A stretch of 64,000 nucleotides of DNA from Heliocidaris erythrogramma (GCA_025617745.1 CM046869.1:10683168-10747167); one strand, 5' to 3'; counted from the first letter of the stretch, positions 35,421 through 47,613 are shown. Notes: generated from the letters alone by a model not told the origin. A program made the numbers and translations.

Positions 35421-36454
35421 CAACAATAAAACTGAATTCGAAATAAGGTGTTTTCATTTTTTGGACTTGCTAATGAGGTTGTGGTCTAACAAATTTAACA
35501 TTCTAAATGCCCTTTGCATTTCTGTTTCTGTTTCTTCATGGCCCCTTGACCGAGTTCCAACGTACCTTCATTGTCAATTTACACACTGTAAAAAATATTT
35601 GTATTTTTACAGGGAAAAAATACAGATTTGTTCTGTTTATTATAAATACAGAAGTTGTGATGTTATTTTTACATTTTTCCCGTAAAAGTACCTCCTTTGT
35701 AATTGTGAAACTGAGTTACATCAGAAACTTGTGATTGTAAGGCAAAATAGGGTTTTTATACAGCTTTTAGTGTAATTTTAGAGTTTAATTTTTTTTAACT
35801 TAATGCATTGTAGGACTCGGGTTCCAACGCAATTCCAGCACACTCCTAAACAGAGCAGAGACAGTACAGCAGAGCTGTTGTTCAGATGGAAGTCTACTGG
35901 CTAACTCTCTGTAACCAGATTACATAAGAACCTGTTATCTGAATTACAGATCTGAAATGTATGCACGCACACGTTTAAAAGGGCTCTATTTAATCCTTGT
36001 AGTGATCCAAAAACAACACCTTCCGGAAAGCAGTGATTTTGGAATGACAGTGCAACAATTTTGCACCTTTAAACATGACCAATGGAACTTTAAATTTTCC
36101 TGCACCCTTTGAAAATATCTATTTGTATTCCGTTAAGGGCAGAGACAGCCATTTAAAGATGAATCGATTTAGTTTTTTTTTCTCAATGTAATTAATGTTC
36201 AAACTATAACAAGTTATTGGATTCCAATACCCAATTTTCACCATACAGCAAGTATATGTAATTTATAGCTTAAAATTCGAAAATAGTTTTTGTTGGCTCT
36301 GATAGATTAAACATATTCTCCATATTCAGACACTGTCTATTATCGCTTCGCCTCATTACGTTTGTAAATATTAATGTCCTCTCCGGGTCTAAATTTGGTT
36401 TCTACAAAAAACCCATTAAACTGCGCACGCCCTTCTATTGTTTCATTAATAAAA
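35420..36454. other. Gene-free stretch
   Basis: AT-rich. A piece at 35585-35700 repeats TATTTTTAC/GTAAAAATA in both orientations, perhaps a small MITE. Otherwise I see nothing. Confidence 0.5.
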
Positions 36455-37235
36455 TTGCAGAGCTATAGACAGTATGTCACGCACTGCAGGTATTTTCCTG
36501 GACTTCTCCAAGGCCTTCGATACTATAAATCATGATTTACTGTTGTATAAGTTATCTCACTATGGTATCCGGGGAAAGGCCTTGCCGTGGTTCAGGAACC
36601 ACCTCAGTGATAGAAAACAAAAATTGTCGCTCAATAAAACAAAGTTCATGCTATTTAGTAATTCTATATCATCCTTGCCACGTAATATACAATAAAAACA
36701 TTGGACAGGTTGAATCGACCAAATTTGGGGTTGTTTATATAAACTGTTGTCTCGCAACTCAGGAGTAATGAACAAGTTGAAACCTTTTATACCTTCTCAT
36801 GTTATGCCTATACTCCTTGATCTGTCGTGATCTTGCCTTATTTTAATTATTGTTTACATGCATGGGGAAATAGCCCCATAACCCTAATCATCCATGTACT
36901 ACCTTTACCTGGTGTGAGCATAATCAAATGAAATTGAATCTACCCCAAAAAAGTGTTCAAATGAATGTGTCTTTTGTACGGTCTTCCCCAACCCACCCAA
37001 CAGTTCGCACTGGAAATGGGCTGACCCAAAATAATGGGAGTTATCATCCAGAATGATTTGAAATGGGACGATAAAGTACATGGACAAATAAAACAAGTAA
37101 ACAGTAAAATCCACATGCTGAGGTTGTTGGAACGTCACAGCCTACCACATGATGACCTGCTAACAATATACACATGCCAGGTCCATTATGGAATATACAG
37201 AACCTGTGTGGAAAGGAGGTTTAACTAAAACCAAA
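36455..37235 (+). mobile_element. Internally deleted LINE reverse transcriptase remnants
   Basis: 36474-36695 encodes AGIFLDFSKAFDTINHDLLL and WFRNHLSDRKQ, then jumps to LNKTKFMLFSN without YADD. 37034-37228 encodes GVIIQNDLKWDDKVHGQIKQ, the thumb region of a CR1/L2-like element. The pieces are truncated and may be two copies. Confidence 0.75.
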
Positions 37236-37399
37236 TCACCAGGCATCACAAATTGAAATTACTTTTTTAAACACATTTGAAAAAGAAAAAAAAATCTTAA
37301 CTTGTAACATTTCAGGCAGAGTTGTTAATTGAAGATTGTGTTTTGTACTTTGTATTGGAGATATTTGTTGCACAAAAATAAAAAAAATATATAGTTAAT

Positions 37400-38209
37400 T
37401 CGTACTTTTGATAACCCTTATAAACGTCTACAAAACATTCAGAACAGTGGTTACAAATTCAAGCATTGGTGGGAAATATAAAGTACCTCTTCCCCAACGT
37501 CTTTAAAATTATATCCGAAATATAAAATACAATATATAGGCTTATACACAGGTATATATCATTGCTTCAAATTTTTCTTTAATATAATTACGATACTATC
37601 GTCTGAATAGATTCCCCAATATAGAACTCCATTAAATGCTTGCATTGATTTTAAAAAGTTGCTAAAATAAACGTCTACAAAACATTCAGAACAGTGGTTA
37701 CAAATTCAAGCAGTGGTTACAAATTCAATAGATTCCCCAACGTCTTTAAAATTATATCCGAAATATAAAATAATAATAATATTAATAATATAGGACATTT
37801 ATATTGCGCAGCCACTATATCAATATACTCTGCTACAGCACCAACATTATACATGAATAACAATTACTTATTAGCATCGAACAGGTCTTGAACTGATCCA
37901 AAGTTTGTGTTTGACGAACAAAAGCTGGAAGATTATTCCACAGTTTCGGAGCAACGTACACGAAAGCCCTATCACCAAGAGTCATCTTTGATCTGCCAGA
38001 TTGATGTTTTAATACAATATATAGGCTTATATACAGGCATATATCATTGCTTCAAAATTTTCTTTAATATAATTACGGTATTATCGTCTGAACAGATTGT
38101 CCTGAGTAATGGAGAATATGTTTACTGCTCAGTATGGGGTATAGAAAATGTTCCTATTCTGATATTAAAACAAAACTGCAATACAAAAATATGTGGAGCC
38201 TTTTAAGAT
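37400..38209. repeat. 3' flank of gene C unit with local repeats
   Basis: Matches 11780-12983. Within it ACGTCTACAAAACATTCAG and ATATAGGCTTATA..CAGG.ATATATCATTGCTTC recur (37425, 37670; 37535, 38020), so the flank has also duplicated internally. Confidence 0.7.
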
Positions 38210-38417
38210 TTAGAAATCATCGTCATCGTCGTCATCGTCATTATCCAAGGTGTTAAAAGAAGAAGCTCCAGGATGGCGTCTGTGAGAACTGGGACTACTT
38301 CCTGGTGCCACCTGTCTGTTGCCTCGGTAACCCCCTTTCTGTCGGTGTTTTTGGATGTTCTCCATGGTGTTTTTGCAAGACCATGTGAAAAGGTCACGCC
38401 AAAGCGGTGTCAGCATT
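38210..38417 (-). CDS. Gene C exon 6: basic linker and acidic tail
   Basis: 208 bases with TAA. MLTPLWRDLFTWSCKNTMEN, then RQKGGYRGNRQ and DNDDDDDDDDF. The strongly conserved start and end and looser middle suggest both ends are functional. Confidence 0.87.
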
Positions 38418-41400
38418 CTGGAGGTATGTACAACGCAAATAAAAATATGGATTATCTAGCAAATCTTCACGACTGAAGACTTTCGGTAACACCATGTTTG
38501 AGCCTCTGTCAAAAGGTTGTTGGTATATGAGAGAACCCACTTATGGGGGTATTTAGAGGAATTTAGGAAAAGTAAAAGGAAAGGAATATCAACAGCCTTT
38601 TCCCAGCGGCTATCACATGGTGTTACCGATAGCCAATTGTTAATATTCGCCCACCATGGAAAACTACAGAGAACATCTAGTAAATCTTATTTGAGATAAT
38701 TTATCTAAATGCGTGTCCTGAATTATTCACAGAACAATACCTCATCGGACAATAAATCCTAAAAAACCATATCTCTAGGACAGCAACCCCTCGGACGATT
38801 AACCCCGGACACCTTACTAACTACTACGCACATCTGTCCCGTAGACTGGTAGAGAAGCAATTACCTATGTAATATATGTACTACCTATTTTAGGTGGTAG
38901 TTTTCGGTGGGAGGAAGGTTGTTTCAGAGAGTCGATGTCTAAGGGTTAGTGGTCCTAGAGGAGTTGCCCTGGAGAGTAATTGTCTGCGGATAGTTTTCTG
39001 CTCAGGTAGTGTTGATTTCCATTGTCCAATAATCATTAAGAGTCGCCATCAAGTACAAAGAAAAATAGAACCCTTAACTGAGAAGAATGTAACATCATTG
39101 ACCTTGAGTCTACTTTTCACAAGCAAAGAACTTTACAGATAATCTCCACAGAAAGTTTGATGAGGACCAGCTCAGGGTAGCGTCCTTGGAAAACCACCTA
39201 AGAGATGTCCAGCATTACTTCAGGCGTAATTCGAGTATATATTCGGAGTCCCCAATTTTCTAACGAACAAACTGACGATAAAGTCTGCAAGATCGTCAAA
39301 GAACACCTCGGCACTGAACTAAATGCTGCCGACTTTGACAGATCACACCGTGTGGGTCCGGCACTGGAGAAGCAGCTAAGACCAAGCACGGTAAACCTAA
39401 ATTCCATCCCTATAATCATGAAGTCATTCTCCTGCACGACCAAGCAACGAATCATGAAGGAAAAGAGTAAACTATAAAACACAGGAATTTCAATATTTGA
39501 AGATCTTTCACAATCGCGTCACCGGTTCCTCATTGAAACCCTGCGACGTGACAGCGTAAAATCAACTTGGACAATCGACGGGAAGGTATTTGCTGCTGTC
39601 TCTGTAGATGGGAGAAATCTGGCAAAAAGCACATTTCCATTTCTGAAACCCTAAAGAAGCTGAGATAACTTATATGTATTGTTCAGGTCAAGGAGACACA
39701 CAGTCTACTAATAGCTAAACATTTATATAATATATCCCTGTTTATGTACTCATTGTTCATATTGAGACCCAAGGACAATTGTATAATGTACACATGTATG
39801 GTATAGTCCCCCACTCGTTATCCAAATCTTTAAAAATGTGTCGTTCAATCTACTCTTTGAAAAGAAAATTGAAAATGAAATATTGAATTCCTACCATTGA
39901 ATGAGTAGCATAAATAATGAAAGCTAAAATACATGTACATGTATTGTAAACTTGCCTAATACAACCACTACAAATTTGTAGCAGTATTTTATATAACTCG
40001 TTATTTCTAAAATAATAAATTATCATGATAGCTGTATAGCGTGTAGTGAAACAAACGATACTGTGACGGCGGCAGCCTAACTCAAGCTTTGCTTTCTCTT
40101 GCTGAAGTCGCATGATTTTTTAAAAATCTTGAACAGCATCACTATACTTTTTATACAGTCACAGGTCTTTCTGTTTTTCCTTAACGAATCTAGTATTACT
40201 TCTTTCTCTTCTCTACGTACTTATTATTTGTCCAATTACTAACGTTTGTTTATGTATATTTATTCTATGTTATCGATGTTGATGATGATTTTTTTACATG
40301 TTATGTCTTGTTTATACTTTTACGTGCTTTTATATAATTATCTATGATATTCACAATCTTGAGGTTATATGTGTTATAGATGTTGCATTGAATTGAACTG
40401 AATTTAATCTGACGGACTTGATAACCTGAATGGGATCGTCAATTTTTATTCGTTAATTGATGAACGCATCATACATTTAAAGGTATTCTACAACATAACT
40501 GCGCAAAAAGATTCATTGTAAAACTTCTGCTGTGTATTTTTCTCTCCACATAACATTATTTTACATCTTTTGACAATTAAGAAGGCAAACTTAAAAAAAC
40601 ACACCAATAGTTGATCAATATTTTGTTTTTGTTTTTGTTTATGTTTTGAATGCTATACCCACGATTATTGTTCTGTAATTGTCATGTGCTACTGTTATTG
40701 TTAGTATTATTGTTCTGATTATTGATGTTATATTCAAACAAAATATTGATGGATATGTCAATGAAGTTGAATCAGTGAATAAATACATATATACATACAT
40801 ATATACATACATACATAATACTACGATCAGATTGGATTTTCAAAGTTATGATTAAAAGGATATGCCGCTTAGGTTTTGCGATGAGAGCAAGTAATTTTAG
40901 CTAAAACATACCCGTTGAGTTTACGGTAGACACTAGGAACCAAACACAACGCATCAGAGGCGGCGTAAAAGATCTTCTCATTTGTTAAAGGGCGGATCTT
41001 CCAGAAATCTGGCGTTTCAATCATCTTCTTCACAAATTCCTCATCTTTGTGAGGGGCGCCCTCATCAAGGAGCTCACAGAGAGATTTCAGGCCAATTCTG
41101 TAGGAGCAATACCTGTTCAATTGCTCCATCAAAGTAAGCATCGCAATCTACATAAACGTAATAATACCAAATCTGTATGAATTACATAATTTTGATTAGC
41201 TATATACGTCTGTATCATGATATAACTTCCCTAACCATGTACGTAGGCCTATTTTCCTCGTGAAACAAAATGCGATCATAATTATGTGGCAATCAATGAA
41301 TTTCATCATCTGAACGGCTAAATATATATGATTTAACACTACATATCTATTCACTACAAACCAGGCTAGCCTCCCCTCCCTCCCCATCCCACGTCATTTC

Positions 41401-43766
41401 ACATTCATTATAAGTTACTGAGCATTTAAAAATAATGGTGTGTGCTTACCGACGTGTCAAACACATTCTTGAGTGTCACACCAAACCCATGGTGCAGGGA
41501 GTATGTGTCGCCTTTACAATCGTGGATCACCTAATTGAGAAAAAGAAAAGATACAGGAGTTAAATGCTTTTTGTTTCAAATAAAAAAAATACAATGGTCT
41601 CGATGAGTTTGCAATTAGAAGATAATATCAACATTTTATATTTCTCAAAACCACTCAATTACGATAATCATTTTGCTTGAAAATGTGCAATACGATTTTA
41701 TCTATATAATATTGTATGTACAATCATTTTCGTTTTCCCTCGAAAATGTATTATAGAATAGTAATTTTCACGAATTGTGTAATTAGGTAGGCTGTACATT
41801 CTGTGCGATATACAAAACAAAAGAAGAATGCGAGAGAGAAAAATATAAAATATTATTTGGATTTATCATTTTGGCAAGGAATTTTGTTTGATGGAAGACA
41901 TCTCTCTGCATGGACTGAGAGTCATCCTGAAATCGAGGCAATGCCTAATCCTCCGAATGACAGAGTTATGAATCATTCCATACACATGTTAGCATCGTTA
42001 CTAATCCTATAGTACCTTTAGGATGTGGTTATGTTCTAGGATCTTCTTCAGGCTAGAGTTTTCTTCGAGAAGCTTAGGGTTCTTGAAAGCATCGAAAAGG
42101 AATACCTTGCCTTCCCAGGTTGAGATCTGCACAAGAGTCAGGTACCCCTTCTTTGACCCTGTCAAGGACATAGCGAGATATTGACATCCAAATGACACAT
42201 GCTGTGCTGAACAGTTTTACTTTTTAACTTCATTATCAACAAGCATCTATGAAAGCATGAACGTTTTACAATCAGGAATGTAAGGATTGTTATATAAACT
42301 TTCTTCTTTTAGAATAAACTTAGTGGCGGGTAATTATAGCCAAGCATCCATTGACAAGAAATTTAATTGGATTAGCTGTCACAGTTGTTACTTCTAACAA
42401 GTATGGTCCACAAAAATAATTACTTATACTACGAAAACAACAAGTTTATTAAAATCTGATTTTTGTGAGTTCCTTTCTTCCCATTTGTGTTTAGTAGTTC
42501 TACCGAAAAATTGCCAGAAAATATGCGAAAGTAGGGCGGGGGAGGGCGAATCGTTCATTGTGTACCGTAAAATACACAATCACAGAAGACACTTTACGAT
42601 AGTACAGGGCTTATCGTAATGAAAGTAGTGGCAGTAGAAGTCGTAGAAGTATCATTACTTGTTTTATTACCATAATTACTATAAAATTCATTGTCATCAT
42701 CATCATCATCATCTTTATATTAGGTTTTCCCGTCCATTTTGACACCTTTTTTCATTCAATTTCGTACCGTGAATGGGGGGAATGTGCAAATGTTAAAGTT
42801 AATTCCTTCGTTTTTCATTTAAGTTGGTCAATGGCAATCAATTTTAACACTTTGCCCATTCATTTTCGTCAGATTTGATTCGAATTCGTCATACCAGACG
42901 ATCCGCTGGTCTGATCAAATTCGTCTTTGTGCAATAAATTTCAAAAGAGTTTCATTCAAATTCGGCGATAGAACTACAACCAACCAAAGGACAAAATAGA
43001 CACCTTTTTTCATAATCCATGTATGCCGGCTTATTGGAAATGAAGAAATGGAAATACAACCCTTTAGTTTGCATGTGTACCGACATGCTTTGATGGATGA
43101 TTAGTCAAATGTCAAGACAAGAATTGAATAAACATTATCCATATAGCAAAAGCACGAGTGACGGATTTGAAAGACACTTTGAAGCAATTGGTTCATGCAA
43201 TCATACGTTATAGCTGCCGGGGTGACGAAATCGATTTGACTTCGACGAAATTAGATGCTACATGATTTAATTGATTGGAAAAAAGTTTGACCATGAGATG
43301 TGGAAGATTACGAAGTTTCTGGACGAAATTGAATAAAAGAAGAATGAAATTGACTTTAAAAATTGGACGGGAAATCCTTTATTTCTAGTATTATAGCTGT
43401 TTACCATACATTTTACCATAGCATGAAATTATGTACTAAACTTACCTAATTTTACACCTTCACAATCTAGTCCGATGACGACAGTCTCTCTTGTAGACTC
43501 ATCAAGGATCGGATCAAGAACTCGTTTACATTCCTCCACAGATTCGATGATTTGGGTGCAGCTTAGCACATCTTCAGTAAATTAAAAAAAAAGGCTGTGT
43601 ATAAAACGATATATTAATGATAATAGGCCCTAATAAAAAGACTGATCACAGTGATAAAAAAGAACAACAAGAACACTGATAATGATTATTATTTTTAAAA
43701 ATACATGTAATAAACAATAATTATCTTTATTATGATGATGATAATAATGATAATAATAACAGGGAA

Positions 43767-43810
<44 letters not shown>

Positions 43811-46800
43811 TAATAATAATAAGAAGAATAATATAGGTTTTCCCGCTCATTTTCGTCATCATTTCATTCCATTTTTAAGAAATGTGTTTTCAATTTGATT
43901 TGATTGATTTATTTATCTTTATGATCCTTATTTATCTTCAAACATATTTCACATACTGATTACCACATAATAAACAAATATTAATACATTATCAAAAAGA
44001 GTAATTGCATTGTATAATTAACGTAAATGAATCATAAATCTCGTCCTGGACACTGTGGAATGTGCGAATACTCGTTTCATCGTCTTTGGTCGATCAATAT
44101 TGAAAAGTTCAATTTCATTCAATTTCGTGCTTTATCACCCGTTTTCGTCAATTACGATTCAAACTCGTCGGTCACAGTAGCTGAGCACGAGACAGCAAAA
44201 TCAATTTCGTCTATTGGCATTCATTTTCCTAAAACTTTCACTCAACACCGTCTCCCAGATATACGATATAATGCTGGAATTATTGCTTTAAACGAATCGT
44301 TTACTCATCACATTTACGTCACTTACATCACTGGCAGATTTAGAGAGGGGCAATCCCGGCCCGTGCCCCCCTTTTAGAACGGATTTTAATTTTTTTATTT
44401 TTTGCTTGTCAGAGAATTATGGAGGGGAACTTGACCCCATAGCGACTTTTGGAGGGCTGGCGAGACCCCCAAAATATGGGTCTCTCTTCAATCAGTTTTC
44501 CAAAGTTGACAATCCTGAATTTGTGTGTCCCCTATACAAAATCCTGGATCCGCCCCTGACATACATCAAACATAAAACACATTTTCCGTTAATTCACAGC
44601 AGTCACTCAATTACTCACACCTATCCAATACATATTATCTTAACGGGTACAAATATCAAGTGAAAGTAAAAAAATGGTTAAATACCTGGTTTTACCCTCC
44701 ATATAAAGGCCCATGTAACACTTGACGAATTTGAAAGAAAAAATAATGAATTTGTTTGAAAAAATTACGAATTGGATCCTAGCACTCCCAGCTCGCTTAG
44801 CGGCAGAGTCGAATTCCAGTGACAATTGACGAATTTGAATGCTTAATTTCTAAATTTAGGATTTGAACGCATTAAGCTTCTCCGGACGAAATTGATGAAA
44901 TTGAATGAAGAGGTGACGAAAATGGGCAGGAAAACCTATAATAATGATGATAATGATAGCAATAATAACAATGATAATAACTATGATGATGAAGGAATGA
45001 AGGTTAGTTGAAAGGGAAAGGAAATTATAAACTTAGGACTTCTTGAAAAAATATAAAAAAGGTAACCCTAGCTTTCTGGATTAAGTTCAGTATAATAAAT
45101 AATTATAATGACAATGATACTATTAATATAACGACAATGATAGTCAAAATAATGATAATAATGATAATGATAACAATAATATCAGCAACAATAGTGATAA
45201 TAACTTTCAAAGTGACCTGTAAAAAGCGCATAATCTACCACGCGTTTTAGGTATCAACTTGACAGAAATGACCTATCAAAATCACTAGTGCAAATGTTTC
45301 TTAAAACCCAAGAAATTCACAAATATCCAACCAGGCAGTCAAATTTCTTTCACCCTCCACGTACAAAAAAGCTTGTTTTACAAAAAACATTCATATATAC
45401 TGGACCCCAACTTTGGAACTCACTTGACATGGCTTTGAAAGTGTGTATGTGTGTAATTGGGTTTTTACAGACGTGTATCAATCAGATATGATTATTTACG
45501 TCTGGGACCGACCTGTAACGTCACCATCCGAAAGACGTGACTCAGTCTCGAACCTGGGTCCGCTGAATCAGTTTATAACTTCCACTGGTAGCTGGATTAC
45601 AGGCGCACGCCACAACGCCCAGTTAAAAGCAACCCCAACATTTAACACATTTAAACGTAAATATAAACTGTCCTTGTTGGATAGCTTAACCACGAAACGT
45701 AAACGTATTTAAACCAAGTGTATGAGACGGCCTCTTTCCTCTTGCGTTCCCCCTATCTTTCTATTCCTGCACCTCTCCTTCTGGTTATCCCTGCCTCCTC
45801 CCCCCGTCCCCCCCGTATTGCTTGTTCACAACATTTTTTCTCTCTCTATCCCCAGTACTGTTCACATTCCCATTTTTTGTTCTTGTTCTTCTTTCGTTTT
45901 CTCTTTTCTGTTTTTTAAAAACTTGTTAATAGTGCTCAAGTTAGCTAGTTTCTGTTTTTCTTTTAATTTATGGACTGTATCTATTTTCATTTTTCAAACA
46001 GGGGTATAGGAAATACAAGCCATCGTTCATAGACCCCTCCAGTTAATATGTATTCCTTTCCTTCTTTTACTAAATAATTTACTAATTATGATTCAATTTT
46101 CTCTCACAAAGCTATTCAACTTGGAAGAAAAGGGTGAAATGTAAAAACAGCATTGTATCATTATGTGTAGAGGTGTCGTGGTCTAGTGGATATGTCACCG
46201 GACTGTGGATCACATGGTCCGCGGTTCAACTCCCGCTGCGGCACTAATGTCCTTTGGCAAGACATTAATCTACATTTGCCAATCTATACCCAGGTGTTAA
46301 ATGGGTACCCAGTAGGATGCGAATGTCACTGTGACTGGAATAGTATGTGCGCCTGTAAAATAGCAGCCAGACTGGAATGCTCCCTTGTGGAGTGGAGAAT
46401 GTGCACTATAAGTGCAGAATCGTAATAGGATCCAATAACCGGGGTAATAATACACTGTAAAGCGCTTAGAGCAGTTACTAACTGGAAAGGCGCCATATAA
46501 ATGCAGATAATAATAATTATTATTATTATGATCATTTCAAAGCATGAAATCTATTGAATTCTGATATATTATTAAAACATTTTTTTTATTCATATATAGA
46601 TGAGTTTAATGTTTAATGTAGACTAAACGTTAGAATTTTATTTTTCGGTAGAAATATTTGACTTTGTGGTAATATAAGAGATTGTATTGCTGCACGAGGA
46701 CTGATTTTGCAACATGACATGGTAAATCGTGCCTTAAATCTCCTTTATCCCATGCACTGGAAATATAGCATTCGACATTAATAAAAGAAAGGCAAGACGG

Positions 46801-47613
46801 TTAATGAAGGGAAAGTATGGGGCGTCCGGCGTTGAAATGTATTGTAAACTTTGAAAAAGAAAAAAAAATGAAGCTACCTCGGAAATCAACAGGATCAACA
46901 ACGGCAGAGGCAGAAGCAGCCTGTCTGGTCGGATTGCTACTCTTTCCTGCGATGCTAGGAGTAGGAGGGTATAAATCCAGGGCTTTCTTCGTAAAAGCTG
47001 CATTGAAAACCTCCTGGCTAAACCCGCAACAACGCTTCACATTGCTCGATGTAATCGAGAAATATGGAGGAAAACTTCGGATGAATCTTTCGAGATCAGC
47101 CTCTGTTCCCAAATACCGATCGATATTAGGGATCTCCTTGACCTTGAAGTGTGATTTTACAAGAGGGAGAAGCTTCGATAGGCTCGTATCACTGAGTATG
47201 AACACGATCTGCAGAAGTGCTGAGATGATCCTGCCGACGGTGTCCCGTGGCACACCACTGGGGACTCCGTTGTCTTTAAAATACCACTCGGGGTCATTGA
47301 ATGGAAGGGGTTGCGGTGGTGGTTCGATGTCTTTCCGAAAGGACTTCACTTCCCATTTAGAATTTCTTCGCACCTTCTCCCGATGTATTTTAGGAACCTG
47401 CAACAGTCTCTGCTCAGACATTGGAACAATCCAAACCTTAAGTCGATCATCGTTTTCTAGAATGCTAGGGAGATCAGCGATGTATGTACGCGTGATTCGA
47501 CGAGTAGTCATTGTGTCGAGGCGAGCAATCCCGTCGCGATCCGATACCGATATATTCGCAAAGTTTTTGGCGATTCGCACAATGCGACCAGACAATTCAC
47601 CGTTGTCTGCCAT
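38210..47613 (-). CDS. Gene C: Egalitarian/EXD1-like 3'-5' exonuclease, complete, six exons
   Basis: Exons in reading order: 46878-47613, 43446-43571, 42016-42158, 41450-41530, 40912-41147, 38210-38417, giving 510 codons with the stop. Exons 2-5 have exactly the lengths and phases of gene B. Domains: N-terminal beta-rich region (SGRIVRIAKNFANISVSDRD), helical winged-helix-like domain (GVPSGVPRDTVGRIISALLQ), then exo I (LDCEG), exo II (HDCKGD) and exo III (YAASDA), so the DEDDy set is complete, and an acidic tail of eight Asp. A stop six codons before the ATG at 47613 fixes the start. Intron contents differ from gene B: no LINE in intron 2, but two TIR elements and two SINEs overall. Expected role as for its paralogue, an RNA- or DNA-trimming 3'-5' exonuclease, unproven. 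Confidence 0.87.
38484..38628. repeat. MITE, CGGTAACACCATGT termini
   Basis: Inverted ends CGGTAACACCATGT...ACATGGTGTTACCG, with a second inverted pair (AAAAGGTTGTTG/CAACAGCCTTTT) inside. 145 bases, in intron 5 of gene C. Confidence 0.8.
38700..38990. repeat. Intron 5 segment shared with 13275-13560
   Basis: Both paralogues keep CGGACAATAAA, ATATCTCTAGGA, ACCCCGGACA and TTTAGGTGG blocks in order. The segment contains many GTCC/GGAC inverted words and may be an older fold-back element predating the duplication. Confidence 0.55.
39170..39655 (+). pseudogene. LINE ORF1 remnant in gene C intron 5
   Basis: The + strand encodes a coiled-coil end, then EQTDDKVCKIVKEHLGTELN, ADFDRSHRVGP, and after an in-frame stop at 39475, IFEDLSQSRHRFLIE and STWTIDGKVFAAV. 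This is the RNA-binding ORF1 layout of L1/CR1-like LINEs. A frameshift and stop disable it. No matching reverse transcriptase follows. Confidence 0.7.
40060..40860. other. Intron 5 of gene C, LINE-tail-like and simple sequence
   Basis: Ends of old retroposons (CATTGAATTGAACTGAATTT at 40387), then TACATACATA repeats at 40783-40818. Nothing else seen. Confidence 0.5.
40912..41147 (-). CDS. Gene C exon 5: exo motif III
   Basis: 236 bases; FWKIRPLTNEKIFYAASDAL keeps the Tyr and Asp of motif III. Confidence 0.9.
41450..41530 (-). CDS. Gene C exon 4: exo motif II
   Basis: 81 bases; VIHDCKGDTYSLHHGFGV. The motif II Asp is kept. Confidence 0.9.
42016..42158 (-). CDS. Gene C exon 3: nuclease core strands
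   Basis: 143 bases; YLTLVQISTWEGKVFLFDA and LEHNHILK. Donor GTACTA is off consensus. Confidence 0.88.
42718..43381. mobile_element. TIR element with AGGTTTTCCCGTCCATTTT end, copy 2 (664 bp)
   Basis: Inverted ends AGGTTTTCCCGTCC and GGACGGGAAATCC; the right end is more diverged. Subterminal phrases GACGAAATTGAATAAAAG, GAATGAAATTGAC and inverted counterparts on the left. In intron 2 of gene C. Confidence 0.7.
43446..43571 (-). CDS. Gene C exon 2: exo motif I
   Basis: 126 bases; VLSCTQIIES and VIGLDCEGVKLG. Changed residues relative to B (DEST for DKSR) lie outside the motif. Confidence 0.9.
43740..43830. repeat. ATA/ATG simple repeat
   Basis: About 90 bases of ATA repeats abutting the TIR element copy 3. 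Confidence 0.85.
43832..44940. mobile_element. TIR element with TATAGGTTTTCCCGCTCATT end, copy 3 (1109 bp)
   Basis: Both ends read TATAGGTTTTCC from outside in; inner TIR CATTTTCGTCA. Subterminal arms again repeat CATTCAATTTCGT / ACGAAATTGATGAAATTGAATG. A GGATCCG-type element (44330-44559) sits inside. In intron 1 of gene C. Confidence 0.75.
44330..44559. repeat. GGATCCGCCCCTGAC element nested in TIR element
   Basis: One end CTGGCAGATTTAGAGAGGGG (diverged), other CCTGGATCCGCCCCTG. The interior TTTGCTTGTCAGAGAATTAT matches 24088-24107. Confidence 0.65.
45270..46020 (+). mobile_element. LINE 3' end interrupted by SINE
   Basis: 45288-45430 encodes EIHKYPTRQSNFFHPPRTKK and GPQLWNSLDMALK. After the SINE at 45440-45614 the frame resumes with LKATPTFNTFKRKYKLSLLD and stops. 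CT-rich 3' untranslated sequence follows to about 46020. Confidence 0.75.
45440..45614 (-). mobile_element. SINE with 7SL/Alu-domain-like head, copy in gene C intron 1
   Basis: Minus-strand orientation; differs from the 14661-14840 copy at only a few positions over about 175 bases. Inserted between the LWNSL and LKATPTF segments of a LINE 3' end, so its borders are well marked. Confidence 0.75.
46165..46535 (+). mobile_element. tRNA-derived SINE with AAAGCGCTTAGAGCAG tail
   Basis: Head GTCGTGGTCTAGTGGATATG (A-box) and GGTTCAACTCCC (B-box), a body with AATGGGTACCCAGTAGGATG, and a 3' part AAAGCGCTTAGAGCAG...GGCGCCATATAAATGCA before AAT repeats. This tail type is shared by SINEs and partner LINEs in many marine invertebrates. 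In gene C intron 1. Confidence 0.85.
46878..47613 (-). CDS. Gene C exon 1
   Basis: 736 bases, 245 codons plus one base. Same two domains as in gene B, with a slightly longer Ser/Ala/Pro linker before DPVDFR. The + strand also stays open here for 300 codons, but that is a shadow. Confidence 0.87.
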
